15,271 nt of DNA, from NCBI GenBank assembly GCA_031276685.1, contig JAISMQ010000201.1, positions 1 through 15,271 of the forward strand, read 5' to 3'. Position numbers and translations under genes: made by a program. Positions 7,150 to 14,077 of the stretch are shown here, one piece after another (within the stretch, counting starts at the first letter, position 1; every line of letters starts with the position of its first letter). The notes beneath the pieces were generated by a model that made no database searches, was not told where the DNA came from, and saw nothing but the letters and a program-made list of their open reading frames with translations. This stretch comes from Treponema sp. Lineage in GTDB: Bacteria; Spirochaetota; Spirochaetia; Treponematales; Breznakiellaceae.

Positions 7150-7998
7150 ATGCGATGTCTTACCCTGTACCTGGCCCTTTTTGCCGCCCTGTGGCTTGGG
7201 AATTCCTGCGCCACCCCTGCGCCCCCGTCCGAACTGCCCGAACCGCCCGAACCAGGCAAGGCGGTCGAAGCGGCCGAGCCGCCCCGCTACGCCCTGGAGT
7301 TTGAGGGGGCAACGGCGGAGAGCCCCAGCCGGGTTTTCCTGCGCTATAGCCTGCGGGTTGAAAACGCCGCCGCCCGCGATGCGGGGACGGAGATAGGGGG
7401 CTGGAAGGTTCTGCTCAACGGCGCGGAGGGGGCCTTTCCCGCAGGTCTCCTTGCCGGGGAGAGGGAGGGGGGCGCGGTCCAGCTCGGCCTGGACCTTGAT
7501 CTGCCGGAAGACGGGGGGGATTTTGACGAATACAGGGTTACGCTGGCGCTGATCCTGGCCGAAACCGGAATCCCCCTTGAGGCGGAGGCGGTCTTCCCCC
7601 GGATCCGCGAGCCGCAGTTTGTCATCAGCTCTATCGCCATTCTCAAAGATGAACTGGTGAACACCCGTTTCCGGGTCGATCTGCGGATCGAGAACCCCAA
7701 TATCTTCCCCGTGGTTCTGTCGTCCTTTGGCTACGAACTGTACGGCAGGGACCGTTTCTGGGCCGGGGGGGAGGAGCGGGATCTGCTGGAAGTACCCGCC
7801 AAAGGTTTTGCGGAGGCCAGGCTGCAGTTGGTGATGAACTTTATCAACATGCGGCGGGATCTGCTGGACGAGGTTATCGCCCTTGGGAACGTACCCTACC
7901 GCTTTACCGGCGAGGTCCGGGTGGATACCCCCGTCCCGCTGCTCCCCAGTTTTAGGATGGGCTTTGACCGCCGGGGGACTTCGACGGTGCTGAAGTAG
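7150..7998 (+). CDS. LEA14/WHy-domain lipoprotein
   Basis: A 282-residue predicted lipoprotein. A short hydrophobic signal (MRCLTLYLALFAALWLGNSC) ends at Cys20; the lipobox LGNSC is loose, as is common in spirochaetes. After a Pro/Glu-rich linker come two beta-rich segments, ~45-150 and ~155-270. The second, with FRVDLRIENPNIFPVVLSSF and YRFTGEVRVDTPVPLLP, matches LEA type 2 (LEA14/WHy) domains; the first looks like a degenerate copy (VFLRYSLRVENAAARDAG). The protein should be membrane-anchored in the periplasm or at the surface. The family has no single known biochemical role. The gene is divergent from the transporter operon and convergent with epmA, 28 bp away. Confidence 0.8.
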   Translation: MRCLTLYLALFAALWLGNSCATPAPPSELPEPPEPGKAVEAAEPPRYALEFEGATAESPSRVFLRYSLRVENAAARDAGTEIGGWKVLLNGAEGAFPAGLLAGEREGGAVQLGLDLDLPEDGGDFDEYRVTLALILAETGIPLEAEAVFPRIREPQFVISSIAILKDELVNTRFRVDLRIENPNIFPVVLSSFGYELYGRDRFWAGGEERDLLEVPAKGFAEARLQLVMNFINMRRDLLDEVIALGNVPYRFTGEVRVDTPVPLLPSFRMGFDRRGTSTVLK

Positions 7999-8014
7999 CG
8001 AGGGCGGAAGCGGC

Positions 8015-8026
8015 GGGGCCGGCCCC
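8015..8026. repeat. 12-bp perfect palindrome between convergent genes
   Basis: GGGGCCGGCCCC fills part of the 28-bp gap between the LEA-like lipoprotein gene and epmA and abuts the epmA stop codon. It could form only a short 4-bp stem with a CCGG loop, and no T-tract follows on either strand, so a terminator role is uncertain. Confidence 0.5.
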
Positions 8027-9130
8027 TTACTCCATCGGGAAGGGCAGCGCCCGGTCGATTGACGCGGCCCCGGCCAGCACCATGAGGAGACGGTCCAGGC
8101 CCAGGGCCACCCCGGAACAGGGCGGGAACCCCGGGCCCGGATCGCCGGGCCCCTGCGGCGCGGCGGGCAGGAACATTTTCCAGTATTCGCGGTCCACCCG
8201 GTGCTTTACGAGGGCGGTCCGTTCTTTGGCCGCCGCCTCGCCTTCAAAAAATTCCCGGACCGCCCGGGGATCGGTTTCTTCCGTGTAGCAGTTGGCCAGC
8301 TCTATCCCCCGCGCGTAGAGTTCCCAGCGTTCCGCCGTCCCGCCCGAGCGCCTGGCCAGGCAGGGCACGAAGGCGGGGTAGTCGGTCAGGATCAGGGGCC
8401 GGTCCCCGGGAAGGGCGGGTTCCACCCTGTCCACGAAGATAAGGTCGTAGAGGGCGCCCCTGTCCAGGCCGGGGGCCGGGTCCAGGCCCAGCCGCCGGGC
8501 CTCCGCTTCCAGGCCGCCGGGGAGGGCCGCGGCCCGGTACAGGTCGAATCCCGCCCAGCGGGCGAAGGCGTCCGCCACGGTGATCGCGGCGAAGGGCGGG
8601 CGGATGCTGTCCGGCTGGCCGCCCCGTTCCGCCAGCGGGAGGAGCCGCGTGAACAGTTCCTCCGTCAGGCGGGCGGAATCCCGGTAATCCCCGCCCAGGC
8701 TGTAGTACTCCAGCATCGTGAATTCCGGGCTATGGTGGCGGCCGGAAGATTCGCCGTTACGGAAGCAGTGGCAGATTTGGTAGATCCCCGCTATGGCCCC
8801 GCGCCCCGCGCCCCGCGCCCCGCGCCCCGCCCCGCCCGGTGTCTCACCCTGCGCCGCCCCCTGCGTCCCGCTGAGTTCCCCGTCCCGCCAGAGCCGGGCG
8901 ATAAGCTTCTTCATCCAGATCTCCGGGGAGGGGATAAGCCAGCAGGGCTGCGCGCCCCGCCTGCTCCCCGCCGGGGGGAGCCGGGAGCTTTCAAAGACTT
9001 CCAGGCAGGATTCAGGGATCAGGTCCGGGGCAAGGAGGGGGGTGTCGACTTCCAGGTAGCCCCGCCCGTCGAAGAACCCCCGGATCTCCCGGAACAGGGC
9101 GGAACGGAGGCGCAGCAGGGCTAGATCCAC
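8027..9130 (-). CDS. epmA: EpmA/GenX/PoxA-like elongation factor P lysine ligase
   Basis: A 367-residue class II lysyl-tRNA synthetase paralogue lacking the tRNA anticodon-binding domain. The family attaches (R)-beta-lysine or lysine to a conserved lysine of elongation factor P, easing translation of proline runs. Motif 2 includes FRNGE (123-127) and HHSPEFTMLEYY (132-143). A substrate-pocket stretch ELANCYTEETD starts near 277. Motif 3 is GVALGLDRLL (340-349). The usual sequence MKKLIARL...IYQICHCFRN is interrupted at ~81-113 by a Gly/Arg/Ala-rich insertion of about 30 residues encoded partly by a 7-bp tandem repeat. The start is GTG at 9130, 30 bp after the murD stop, so the two are probably co-transcribed. 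EF-P and EpmB are not in the window. Confidence 0.85.
   Translation of the reverse strand: MDLALLRLRSALFREIRGFFDGRGYLEVDTPLLAPDLIPESCLEVFESSRLPPAGSRRGAQPCWLIPSPEIWMKKLIARLWRDGELSGTQGAAQGETPGGAGRGARGAGRGAIAGIYQICHCFRNGESSGRHHSPEFTMLEYYSLGGDYRDSARLTEELFTRLLPLAERGGQPDSIRPPFAAITVADAFARWAGFDLYRAAALPGGLEAEARRLGLDPAPGLDRGALYDLIFVDRVEPALPGDRPLILTDYPAFVPCLARRSGGTAERWELYARGIELANCYTEETDPRAVREFFEGEAAAKERTALVKHRVDREYWKMFLPAAPQGPGDPGPGFPPCSGVALGLDRLLMVLAGAASIDRALPFPME
8801..8828. repeat. Tandem heptanucleotide repeat (4 x GCGCCCC) inside epmA
   Basis: Four perfect consecutive GCGCCCC units run from 8801 to 8828, continuing into a degenerate GCCCCGCC. On the coding strand this is GGGGCGC repeated, encoding Gly/Arg/Ala in the insertion. 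Seven is not a multiple of three, so gain or loss of one unit would shift the epmA frame. Confidence 0.9.
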
Positions 9131-9145
9131 GCGGCCCCCCGGTTC

Positions 9146-9163
9146 AGGCGCGGCAGGCTCCTA
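9146..9163 (-). repeat. 18-nt stop-codon motif, copy at murD stop
   Basis: TAGGAGCCTGCCGCGCCT; the first three bases are the murD TAG stop. It is used here as the reference copy. Confidence 0.65.
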
Positions 9164-10630
9164 GGCAAGGCGCCGCACCGCCTCTTTCCACTGGGCGCCC
9201 CGGTCGAATTCGTTGAGGAACATGCCGAAGCTGGCGCAGCCGGGGGAGAGGACCGCGATGTCGCCGGGCCGGGCCCGTTCCAGGATGGCGCGGACGGCGG
9301 CTTCCATCGAGTCGAAGGGCCCCCGGAACGGGATACCCCGGCCCGCAAGCGAAGCGGCGAGTCGTTCGCTGGCCGTACCCGCGAGGAGGAACAGTTCCCC
9401 GGCCTGTCCCGCCGCCCCGATCAGGGCTTCAAGGTCCAGCCCCTTGTCGCTGCCCCCGGCAAGCAGGAGCAGCCTCCCCCGGCCCTCGAAGGCGGCTACG
9501 GCGGCGGCGGCGGCTTCGGGGATCGTGGCGGCGGTGTCGTTGTAGAACCGCAGCCCCCGCCGCTCGTGGAAGAATTCCAGGCGGTGTTCTATGCCGGGGA
9601 AGGACCCCAGGCCCTCCCGCACCGATTCCGCCGGAAGGCCAAGGTCCAGCAGGGCCAGGGCTGCGGCGAGGAGGTTCCGTTTCTGGTGGCGGCCCGGGAC
9701 CCGGAGTTCCGCCGGGACAAGCTCGACGGTCTCCCCGGCGGCAAGGCCCCGGCCAATGGCGGGGCCCCCGTAGAAGCGGGCCAGGCCGGGCCCGTCCTTC
9801 CCCGCTATCCAGCCGCCGCCCGCTCCCGGTTCCGGTTCTTCGTCCCCGTAGCCCAGGGGCCGGCCCCGGCTTTCGGCGAGGAAACTCCGGCCCCAGGGGT
9901 CCCGCCCCGCGACGGTGGCGTCTTCCCGGCCCTGGCCCTGGTAAATGACCCGTTTGTCGTCAACGTAGGCGTCCATAGAGCCGTAACGGTCCAGGTGATC
10001 CGGCATGATGGCCGTGATTACCGCGCAGCGGGGTTTGAGCAGGGCCCCCCCGCCGTCGTCCCGGCGGCCCCGGAGATCCCCAAGCTGCCAACTGGACAGT
10101 TCCAGGACCACGTCGTCATCTGCGCCCAGTTGATCCAGGAAGCTCAGGGGGGACACGGTGATGTTCCCCCCCAGCCAGGCCCTGCCGGGCGTCCCGGCCT
10201 GCGGGGCCCTGGCCCGGCTAAGAACCCAGTGCAGGGCGGAGGCGGTACCGGACTTGCCCTTGGAGCCGGTAACGGCGGTAAGCCGGGCGGGGGACCCGGC
10301 GAGGAAGATGGAAATATCGGTTTCCACGCGGCGGGCCGCCCGCAGAAAGGGGGAATCGGGGCTGACGCCGGGGTTTTTGATCACCAGATCGGCCCGTTCA
10401 AAGTCCGCCGTTTCGTGCCTGCCCAGCACGTAGCGGATCCGCGCCGCCGGGACCCCCTCCGCGGCTTCCAGCTTTTCAACGGAGGGGGCCAGGGTTTTTT
10501 CGTCCCGCAGATCCGTGACGGTCAGTTCCGCCCCGTGGCGGGCGAGGTACTTGGCGCTTTCAAGCCCGCCCCCGTGGAGGCCCAGGCCCATGATAAGGAC
10601 CCGCCGGCCCGAAAAATCGTTCATATCCAT
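9161..10630 (-). CDS. murD: UDP-N-acetylmuramoyl-L-alanine--D-glutamate ligase (MurD)
   Basis: The cytoplasmic Mur ligase adding D-glutamate to UDP-MurNAc-L-Ala; 489 residues. An N-terminal Rossmann-like domain (RRVLIMGLGLHGGG) binds the UDP substrate. The ATP P-loop is TGSKGKSGT (121-129), where GTNGKTTT is usual. ELSSWQL (177-183) and the segment starting MPDHLDRYG (209) follow, and K226 is the likely carbamoylated lysine. PGRHQKRNLLAA and SPGCASFGMF are typical of the central and C-terminal domains. The ATG at 10630 is used; the ATG at 10624 has AGGA 5 nt upstream and may be the real start. The gene leads a probable murD-epmA operon and is divergent from the DUF2804 gene across 53 bp. Its TAG stop begins a copy of the 18-nt 3'-end motif. 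Confidence 0.92.
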   Translation of the reverse strand: MDMNDFSGRRVLIMGLGLHGGGLESAKYLARHGAELTVTDLRDEKTLAPSVEKLEAAEGVPAARIRYVLGRHETADFERADLVIKNPGVSPDSPFLRAARRVETDISIFLAGSPARLTAVTGSKGKSGTASALHWVLSRARAPQAGTPGRAWLGGNITVSPLSFLDQLGADDDVVLELSSWQLGDLRGRRDDGGGALLKPRCAVITAIMPDHLDRYGSMDAYVDDKRVIYQGQGREDATVAGRDPWGRSFLAESRGRPLGYGDEEPEPGAGGGWIAGKDGPGLARFYGGPAIGRGLAAGETVELVPAELRVPGRHQKRNLLAAALALLDLGLPAESVREGLGSFPGIEHRLEFFHERRGLRFYNDTAATIPEAAAAAVAAFEGRGRLLLLAGGSDKGLDLEALIGAAGQAGELFLLAGTASERLAASLAGRGIPFRGPFDSMEAAVRAILERARPGDIAVLSPGCASFGMFLNEFDRGAQWKEAVRRLA

Positions 10631-10670
10631 CCTAAACCGGGGAACCCTTCCCGGACCGCCCCCGATCCGT

Positions 10671-10678
10671 AGTATACT
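10671..10678. promoter_or_regulatory. Palindromic -10 element shared by DUF2804 gene and murD
   Basis: AGTATACT is self-complementary and gives TATACT on both strands: 10673-10678 (+) and 10676-10671 (-). On the plus strand it ends 5 nt before the ATG at 10684. On the minus strand it would start a murD transcript near 10664 with a ~35-nt leader. No good -35 is visible in either direction. Symmetrical -10 elements are known to drive divergent transcription. Confidence 0.5.
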
Positions 10679-10683
10679 AGCGT

Positions 10684-11712
10684 ATGCCGCAGCGCGAGGT
10701 AAGTTCCCCGGTCCCCATTGTGGACGACACCGGGCATCCCGGAAACTTTGGCTGGTCGCGGTTCCCCTGCTTCGTCTACGATCCGGGGCTGCTCTGGGCC
10801 CCCCGCCGCCGAATCTCCGAATCCGACCGCTATATCGTGTTTACCCCCACCCACCTCGTGGTGATGGAGATCCGGGACGACGGCTACCAGGGCTACCTGG
10901 GCATGTCGGTAATTTCGCTTAAAAGCAAGGAACGCTCCACCTATATCCACCTTCAGCCCTTCCCGCTGGGCAGCTTCGCCCTGCCCGCCGACAGCACCAA
11001 AGGTTCCGTCAAGCTGGTACGGGGGAAGACGCGGCTCGATTTTGCCGCGATGGATGGCGGGGTGCGGATAGTCCGGGCGGACTTCCCCCGCTTTGGGCGC
11101 CACCGCAGCCTGCGGGGGGAATTGGTGTTCTTTGAACCGGCATCGCCGGAATCCCTGGTGACCAACATACCCTGGCGCCGGGAAAAAAATTCGTTCCGCT
11201 ATTCCCGCCGCTCCCCCTGGTACACCGTGGAGGGGGTTATACAGTTCGGCAGTTCGGAGATGGTCTTTACCCGGGGGAACGCCTGGGGCATCTTTGACTG
11301 GAACCGGGGGGTGCGCCCCCGCTCGGATCTGCGCTTCTGGGCTGCGGGCTGCGGGACTTCGGGATCGCGGCAGATTAGCTTTAGCGTGGTCTACGGTTCG
11401 GAAGATTCCTCCCAGGGGACGGAGAACGCCTTTTTTGTGAACGGGAAGCTGCACAAGCTGGATCAGGTAACCTTCCACATCAACCCCGCCGACTGGCTGC
11501 TCCCCTGGCGCTTTACCAGCAACGACAGCCGCCTGGAGATGACCTTTGTCCCGAACCAGGAACGGGCGGAGTGGACGGGGATGGTGTTCTATTCAATGGC
11601 CCGCCGCCAGGTCTGCGGCCGTTTTTCCGGCCGGGTCGTTCTGGACGACGGTTCGGAGCTGGAATTCCGGCAGATGACAGGTTTCGCGGAACGCCTTAAA
11701 TCCAGTTTTTAG
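10684..11712 (+). CDS. DUF2804 family protein
   Basis: A 342-residue protein without a signal peptide or membrane helix. It matches the DUF2804 family pattern: it opens with MPQREVSSPVPIVDDTG, has a middle segment GIFDWNRGVRPRSDLRFWAA, then GTENAFFVNGKLHKLDQVTF, and ends with a FSGRVVLDDGSELEFRQMTG element. The composition suggests an all-beta fold rich in aromatic residues. The family's biochemical role is not established as far as I know; a lipid- or carotenoid-related beta-barrel function would be a guess. The ATG at 10684 is chosen because the conserved N-terminal motif starts immediately. No ribosome-binding site precedes it and a TATACT box ends 5 nt upstream, so the mRNA may be leaderless. 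Confidence 0.8.
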   Translation: MPQREVSSPVPIVDDTGHPGNFGWSRFPCFVYDPGLLWAPRRRISESDRYIVFTPTHLVVMEIRDDGYQGYLGMSVISLKSKERSTYIHLQPFPLGSFALPADSTKGSVKLVRGKTRLDFAAMDGGVRIVRADFPRFGRHRSLRGELVFFEPASPESLVTNIPWRREKNSFRYSRRSPWYTVEGVIQFGSSEMVFTRGNAWGIFDWNRGVRPRSDLRFWAAGCGTSGSRQISFSVVYGSEDSSQGTENAFFVNGKLHKLDQVTFHINPADWLLPWRFTSNDSRLEMTFVPNQERAEWTGMVFYSMARRQVCGRFSGRVVLDDGSELEFRQMTGFAERLKSSF

Positions 11713-11729
11713 TGAAAAGGAGACAGGCC

Positions 11730-11942
11730 ATGGAAGGGGTAATAGCGATACTATCAACAATGGTAATTTTGCCCGGAATTATATTTACGTTTATCTATAA
11801 AACAAAAAAGGACAAGGCGGAATTAACAAAGCTGGAATACCGGAAGGAAATATTAAAGCTTGAACTGGAGAAAGAAGAATTAAAAATAAAATTACTGGAA
11901 GAAGAAAACCGGAAACTGGATAAAATAATAAACGAAGAATAA
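11730..11942 (+). CDS. Small single-pass membrane protein with coiled coil (unknown function)
   Basis: A 70-residue protein with one hydrophobic helix at ~4-23 (VIAILSTMVILPGIIFTFIY), then a Lys/Glu-rich heptad-like coiled coil from ~27 to the end. The layout is like PspB-type phage-shock proteins, but no specific homology can be claimed. The frame extends to a GTG at 11712; the ATG at 11730 is preferred because AAAAGGAG (11715-11722) lies 7 nt upstream. It starts 17 bp after the DUF2804 stop on the same strand and may be co-transcribed. It is strikingly AT-rich (many AAA, ATA, TTA codons) compared with the GC-rich genes before it, suggesting different ancestry or relaxed codon selection. Confidence 0.7.
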   Translation: MEGVIAILSTMVILPGIIFTFIYKTKKDKAELTKLEYRKEILKLELEKEELKIKLLEEENRKLDKIINEE

Positions 11943-12060
11943 AAGGCCCCTTTTCAGCTTCATTCGAAGGGGGACGAACACCCGCCCGGAAGGGCGGGTA
12001 GGGGCGCGGAAGCAGTGCCTCCGCAGCGGGGCGGGCCCAGGCCCGCCTTCCCCTTGCGCC
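11943..12060. other. Hairpin-rich spacer between convergent genes
   Basis: The 118-bp GC-rich gap contains several inverted repeats. A perfect 8-bp stem ACCCGCCC/GGGCGGGT has a GGAA tetraloop (11980-11999). GCGGA/TCCGC lies at 12006-12024. A 7-bp stem GGCGGGC/GCCCGCC has loop CCAG (12030-12047). An imperfect CCCCTT/AAGGGG stem lies at ~11947-11972. No clear T-tract follows any stem. The spacer may work as a bidirectional transcription barrier or be a REP-like element. ATTCGAAGGGGG (11962-11973) and what follows resemble 14192-14214. Confidence 0.6.
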
Positions 12061-12372
12061 TTACTTGGTATACGCCGTGGTTTTGGTAAAGACAAAATAG
12101 AATTTTGTTACCGTTCTGATTTTTTTACCTGCCGCTTCGGCTTCCTTGACTGCGGCGGCGTACTGATCATACCCGGAGTCCACGATGCCAAGAATGACCG
12201 AATATGACGCAATTTCCGTGGCATCATCAGACACTACTGTGGCCTGGGAAATAAGGCCGTGGGGATCGCTTGTCCCGCCGATAGAACTTGCTGTGGCGCA
12301 GCTTCCCAAAAGCAACCCGAAGGCCAGCGTCACCGCCACCATTCCAAAAGCAATAAATTTGCCCTTTCTCAT
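12061..12372 (-). CDS. Small lipoprotein, possibly TRL-like family
   Basis: A 103-residue predicted lipoprotein: basic start MRKGK, hydrophobic core FGMVAVTLAFGLLLGSC, lipobox cysteine C25. The mature part is about 78 residues, with SYSVILGIVDSGYDQYAAAV, then a Lys-rich turn and a C-terminal KFYFVFTKTTAYTK. The pattern of an ILGIV...G segment followed by a lysine-rich stretch and a terminal aromatic strand recalls TRL-like bacterial lipoproteins; this is tentative. The ATG at 12372 is chosen over the longer frame (to 12453) because GAGGAG lies 6 nt upstream and the signal peptide begins there. It has its own strong promoter and is AT-richer than the surrounding mur genes. Confidence 0.75.
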   Translation of the reverse strand: MRKGKFIAFGMVAVTLAFGLLLGSCATASSIGGTSDPHGLISQATVVSDDATEIASYSVILGIVDSGYDQYAAAVKEAEAAGKKIRTVTKFYFVFTKTTAYTK

Positions 12373-12421
12373 AAAACACTCCTCTGCAACTGACATTGAA
12401 GAACATACATTCCCCGCCTGA

Positions 12422-12450
12422 TATATACAACGTAATCCAAAAAATGTCAA
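12422..12450 (-). promoter_or_regulatory. Strong sigma-70-type promoter of the small lipoprotein gene
   Basis: TTGACA (12450-12445), a 17-bp spacer and TATATA (12427-12422) on the minus strand, preceded by an A/T-rich UP-element-like tract (~12451-12480). Transcription should start near 12415, leaving a ~43-nt leader with a GAGGAG ribosome-binding site. Confidence 0.75.
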
Positions 12451-12502
12451 CATTTTTAAAAATTTTCACAAGAATTTTTGGGCGCGTTGTCGTAACAGCC
12501 GG

Positions 12503-12520
12503 AAGCGCGACAGGCTCCTA
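12503..12520 (-). repeat. 18-nt stop-codon motif, copy at murE stop
   Basis: TAGGAGCCTGTCGCGCTT; the first three bases are the murE TAG stop. It matches the murD copy at 16 of 18 positions. A degenerate fourth copy starts at the OppF-like ATPase stop (3205-3189). Confidence 0.65.
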
Positions 12521-14077
12521 TGCGTTTTGCAGTTCTTGTAGGGCTTTTTTCGCTTCTTCGATCTCGTCGTAGGGGCGCTGTCCTTCGGCGTAGATGATAG
12601 AATTTTCGTGGCCCTTGCCCAGAAGCAGGACCATGTCGCCCCGTTCCGCCAGGGACAGGGCTTTGCGGATGGCTGCGGGCCGGTCGGGGATAAGGAAGAG
12701 GCTGCTGCCGCGCCGCAGCTCCGGGTTGCCTTTGGTACAGCCGGCGGCGATCTCCTCAAGGATGATCAGGGGGTCTTCGCCCCGGGGGTCCTCGTCGCAG
12801 AGGATGAGGATGTCGGCGTAGGAGGCGGCGATTTTCCCCTGCAGGGGCCGTTTCTGGGTGTCCCGCTCCCCGGCGGAGCCGAACACGCAGATAAGCCGCC
12901 CCTTCCCGCTGTCAAGACGCCGCCGCAGGGGAGGGAAGACGGCCAGGAACGAGGAAGGGGTATGGGCGTAGTCTACCAGCAGCTCGATACCCAGTTGGTT
13001 GGGAATTTCGGTCATGCGGCCCTTGAGGGGCCGGAAGCGGGCCGCCAGGGGCGCGAGGTCCCGGACGGGGATGTCGAGGAGTTCGGACACCACGAGCAGG
13101 GCGGCGAGGACGTTCCCCGCGTTAAAGGCCCCCGGAAGCCGGTCCCGGATGTCGATGATCTCCCCGGTCCGCTGCACCGCCACGCTGTACCAGTTCCCCC
13201 CGGCGTCCGAGGCGATGCTGCCCAGGCTCAGGTCCGCCGCAAGGCCGCGGACGCTGAATTTTAGCATTTTGACATCCCCGGCGGCGGCGGCAAAGCTGGG
13301 GCCGCTGGGGTCGTCGGCGTTTATCACCCCGAAGGTGCTAAGGACCCCCTGCCGCCGGAGCGCCCTGAACAGGTTCGCCTTGTCGTCGCGGTACTGCTCC
13401 CAGGTGCCGTGGAATTCGAGGTGTTCGTGGGTGACGTTGGTCATTACGGCGGCGGAGAATTTTACGTCGCCCAGGCGGTTTGTCCTGGCGGAAAGGCCGT
13501 GGGAGCTTGCCTCCAGCACCGCGTATTCGGCGCCGTTTTCCGCCATTTCCCAGAGGAGCCGCTGGACCTCCGTCGCCTCCGGCGTGGTCTGATGCTCCCG
13601 GTTGGGTTCGGCCTCCCCCCCCGCGCTGGAGAGGACCGTCGATGAAAACCCGGCTTTTTTCCCCATCAGCGTAAGGAGCTGCCAGATCAGGTAGACGGTG
13701 GTGCTTTTGCCCTCGGTCCCGGTTACCCCGACGCAGACCATCCGCTGGGAGGGGTAGCCGTAAAACGAGGCGGCGATGGGGGACATGGCGCGGCGGGAGT
13801 CCCGTACCCGCAGGTACAGCGCCCTTGGATCCGGGCCGACGCTTTCATCCTCGTAGACGATGGCGGCGGCGCCGCGTTCAAGGGCCTGGCCGATGTACCT
13901 GTGCCCGTCGGTGTGGAGCCCTTTAAGGGCGAAGAACAGGCTGCCGGGTTTTACCTTGCGGGAGTCGTATTCCAGGCCGGTGACCAGCGGGTCCCGGGAC
14001 GGGCCGCCGGCCCCCGGGACGCAGCCCGCCTCGCGGGCGGTATCGGGCGAAAAAAACGCGGAAAACCGGCATTCCAT
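12518..14077 (-). CDS. murE: UDP-MurNAc-tripeptide synthetase (MurE)
   Basis: The 519-residue cytoplasmic Mur ligase adding the third (diamino) residue to UDP-MurNAc-L-Ala-D-Glu. The ATP P-loop is GVTGTEGKSTT (117-127). HQTTPEA (162-168) and EASSHGL (189-195) are MurE hallmarks, K233 in DDKANLF is the likely carbamoylated lysine, and GSAGERDTQKRPLQGKIA starts at 400. The position of the diaminopimelate-specific DNPR motif reads EDPR (429-432, within CDEDPRGEDP), and GKGHENS starts at 487. Treponemes and other spirochaetes carry L-ornithine in peptidoglycan, so this may be an ornithine- rather than mDAP-adding enzyme (inference). The ATG at 14077 has no closely spaced ribosome-binding site. 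The TAG stop begins a copy of the 18-nt 3'-end motif. Confidence 0.93.
   Translation of the reverse strand: MECRFSAFFSPDTAREAGCVPGAGGPSRDPLVTGLEYDSRKVKPGSLFFALKGLHTDGHRYIGQALERGAAAIVYEDESVGPDPRALYLRVRDSRRAMSPIAASFYGYPSQRMVCVGVTGTEGKSTTVYLIWQLLTLMGKKAGFSSTVLSSAGGEAEPNREHQTTPEATEVQRLLWEMAENGAEYAVLEASSHGLSARTNRLGDVKFSAAVMTNVTHEHLEFHGTWEQYRDDKANLFRALRRQGVLSTFGVINADDPSGPSFAAAAGDVKMLKFSVRGLAADLSLGSIASDAGGNWYSVAVQRTGEIIDIRDRLPGAFNAGNVLAALLVVSELLDIPVRDLAPLAARFRPLKGRMTEIPNQLGIELLVDYAHTPSSFLAVFPPLRRRLDSGKGRLICVFGSAGERDTQKRPLQGKIAASYADILILCDEDPRGEDPLIILEEIAAGCTKGNPELRRGSSLFLIPDRPAAIRKALSLAERGDMVLLLGKGHENSIIYAEGQRPYDEIEEAKKALQELQNA

Noticed and set aside
6371..7396. Long plus-strand open frame (341 codons) opposite the OppB-like permease
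   Set aside because: Ser/Arg/Pro-rich shadow of GC-rich minus-strand coding sequence; no domain resemblance, and the opposite strand encodes a clear permease.
8015..8026. GGGGCCGGCCCC palindrome as a rho-independent terminator
   Set aside because: At most a 4-bp stem with a 4-nt loop and no T-tract on either strand; recorded as a palindrome only.
8201..9124. Long plus-strand open frame (307 codons) opposite epmA
   Set aside because: Gly/Pro/Arg/Gln-rich composition typical of the antisense of a GC-rich gene; epmA carries all class II synthetase motifs on the other strand.
11943..12060. Hairpin region considered as an integron attC site (known in Treponema denticola)
   Set aside because: I found no matching RYYYAAC/GTTRRRY core-site pair, and no integrase or cassette-like series of genes is present.
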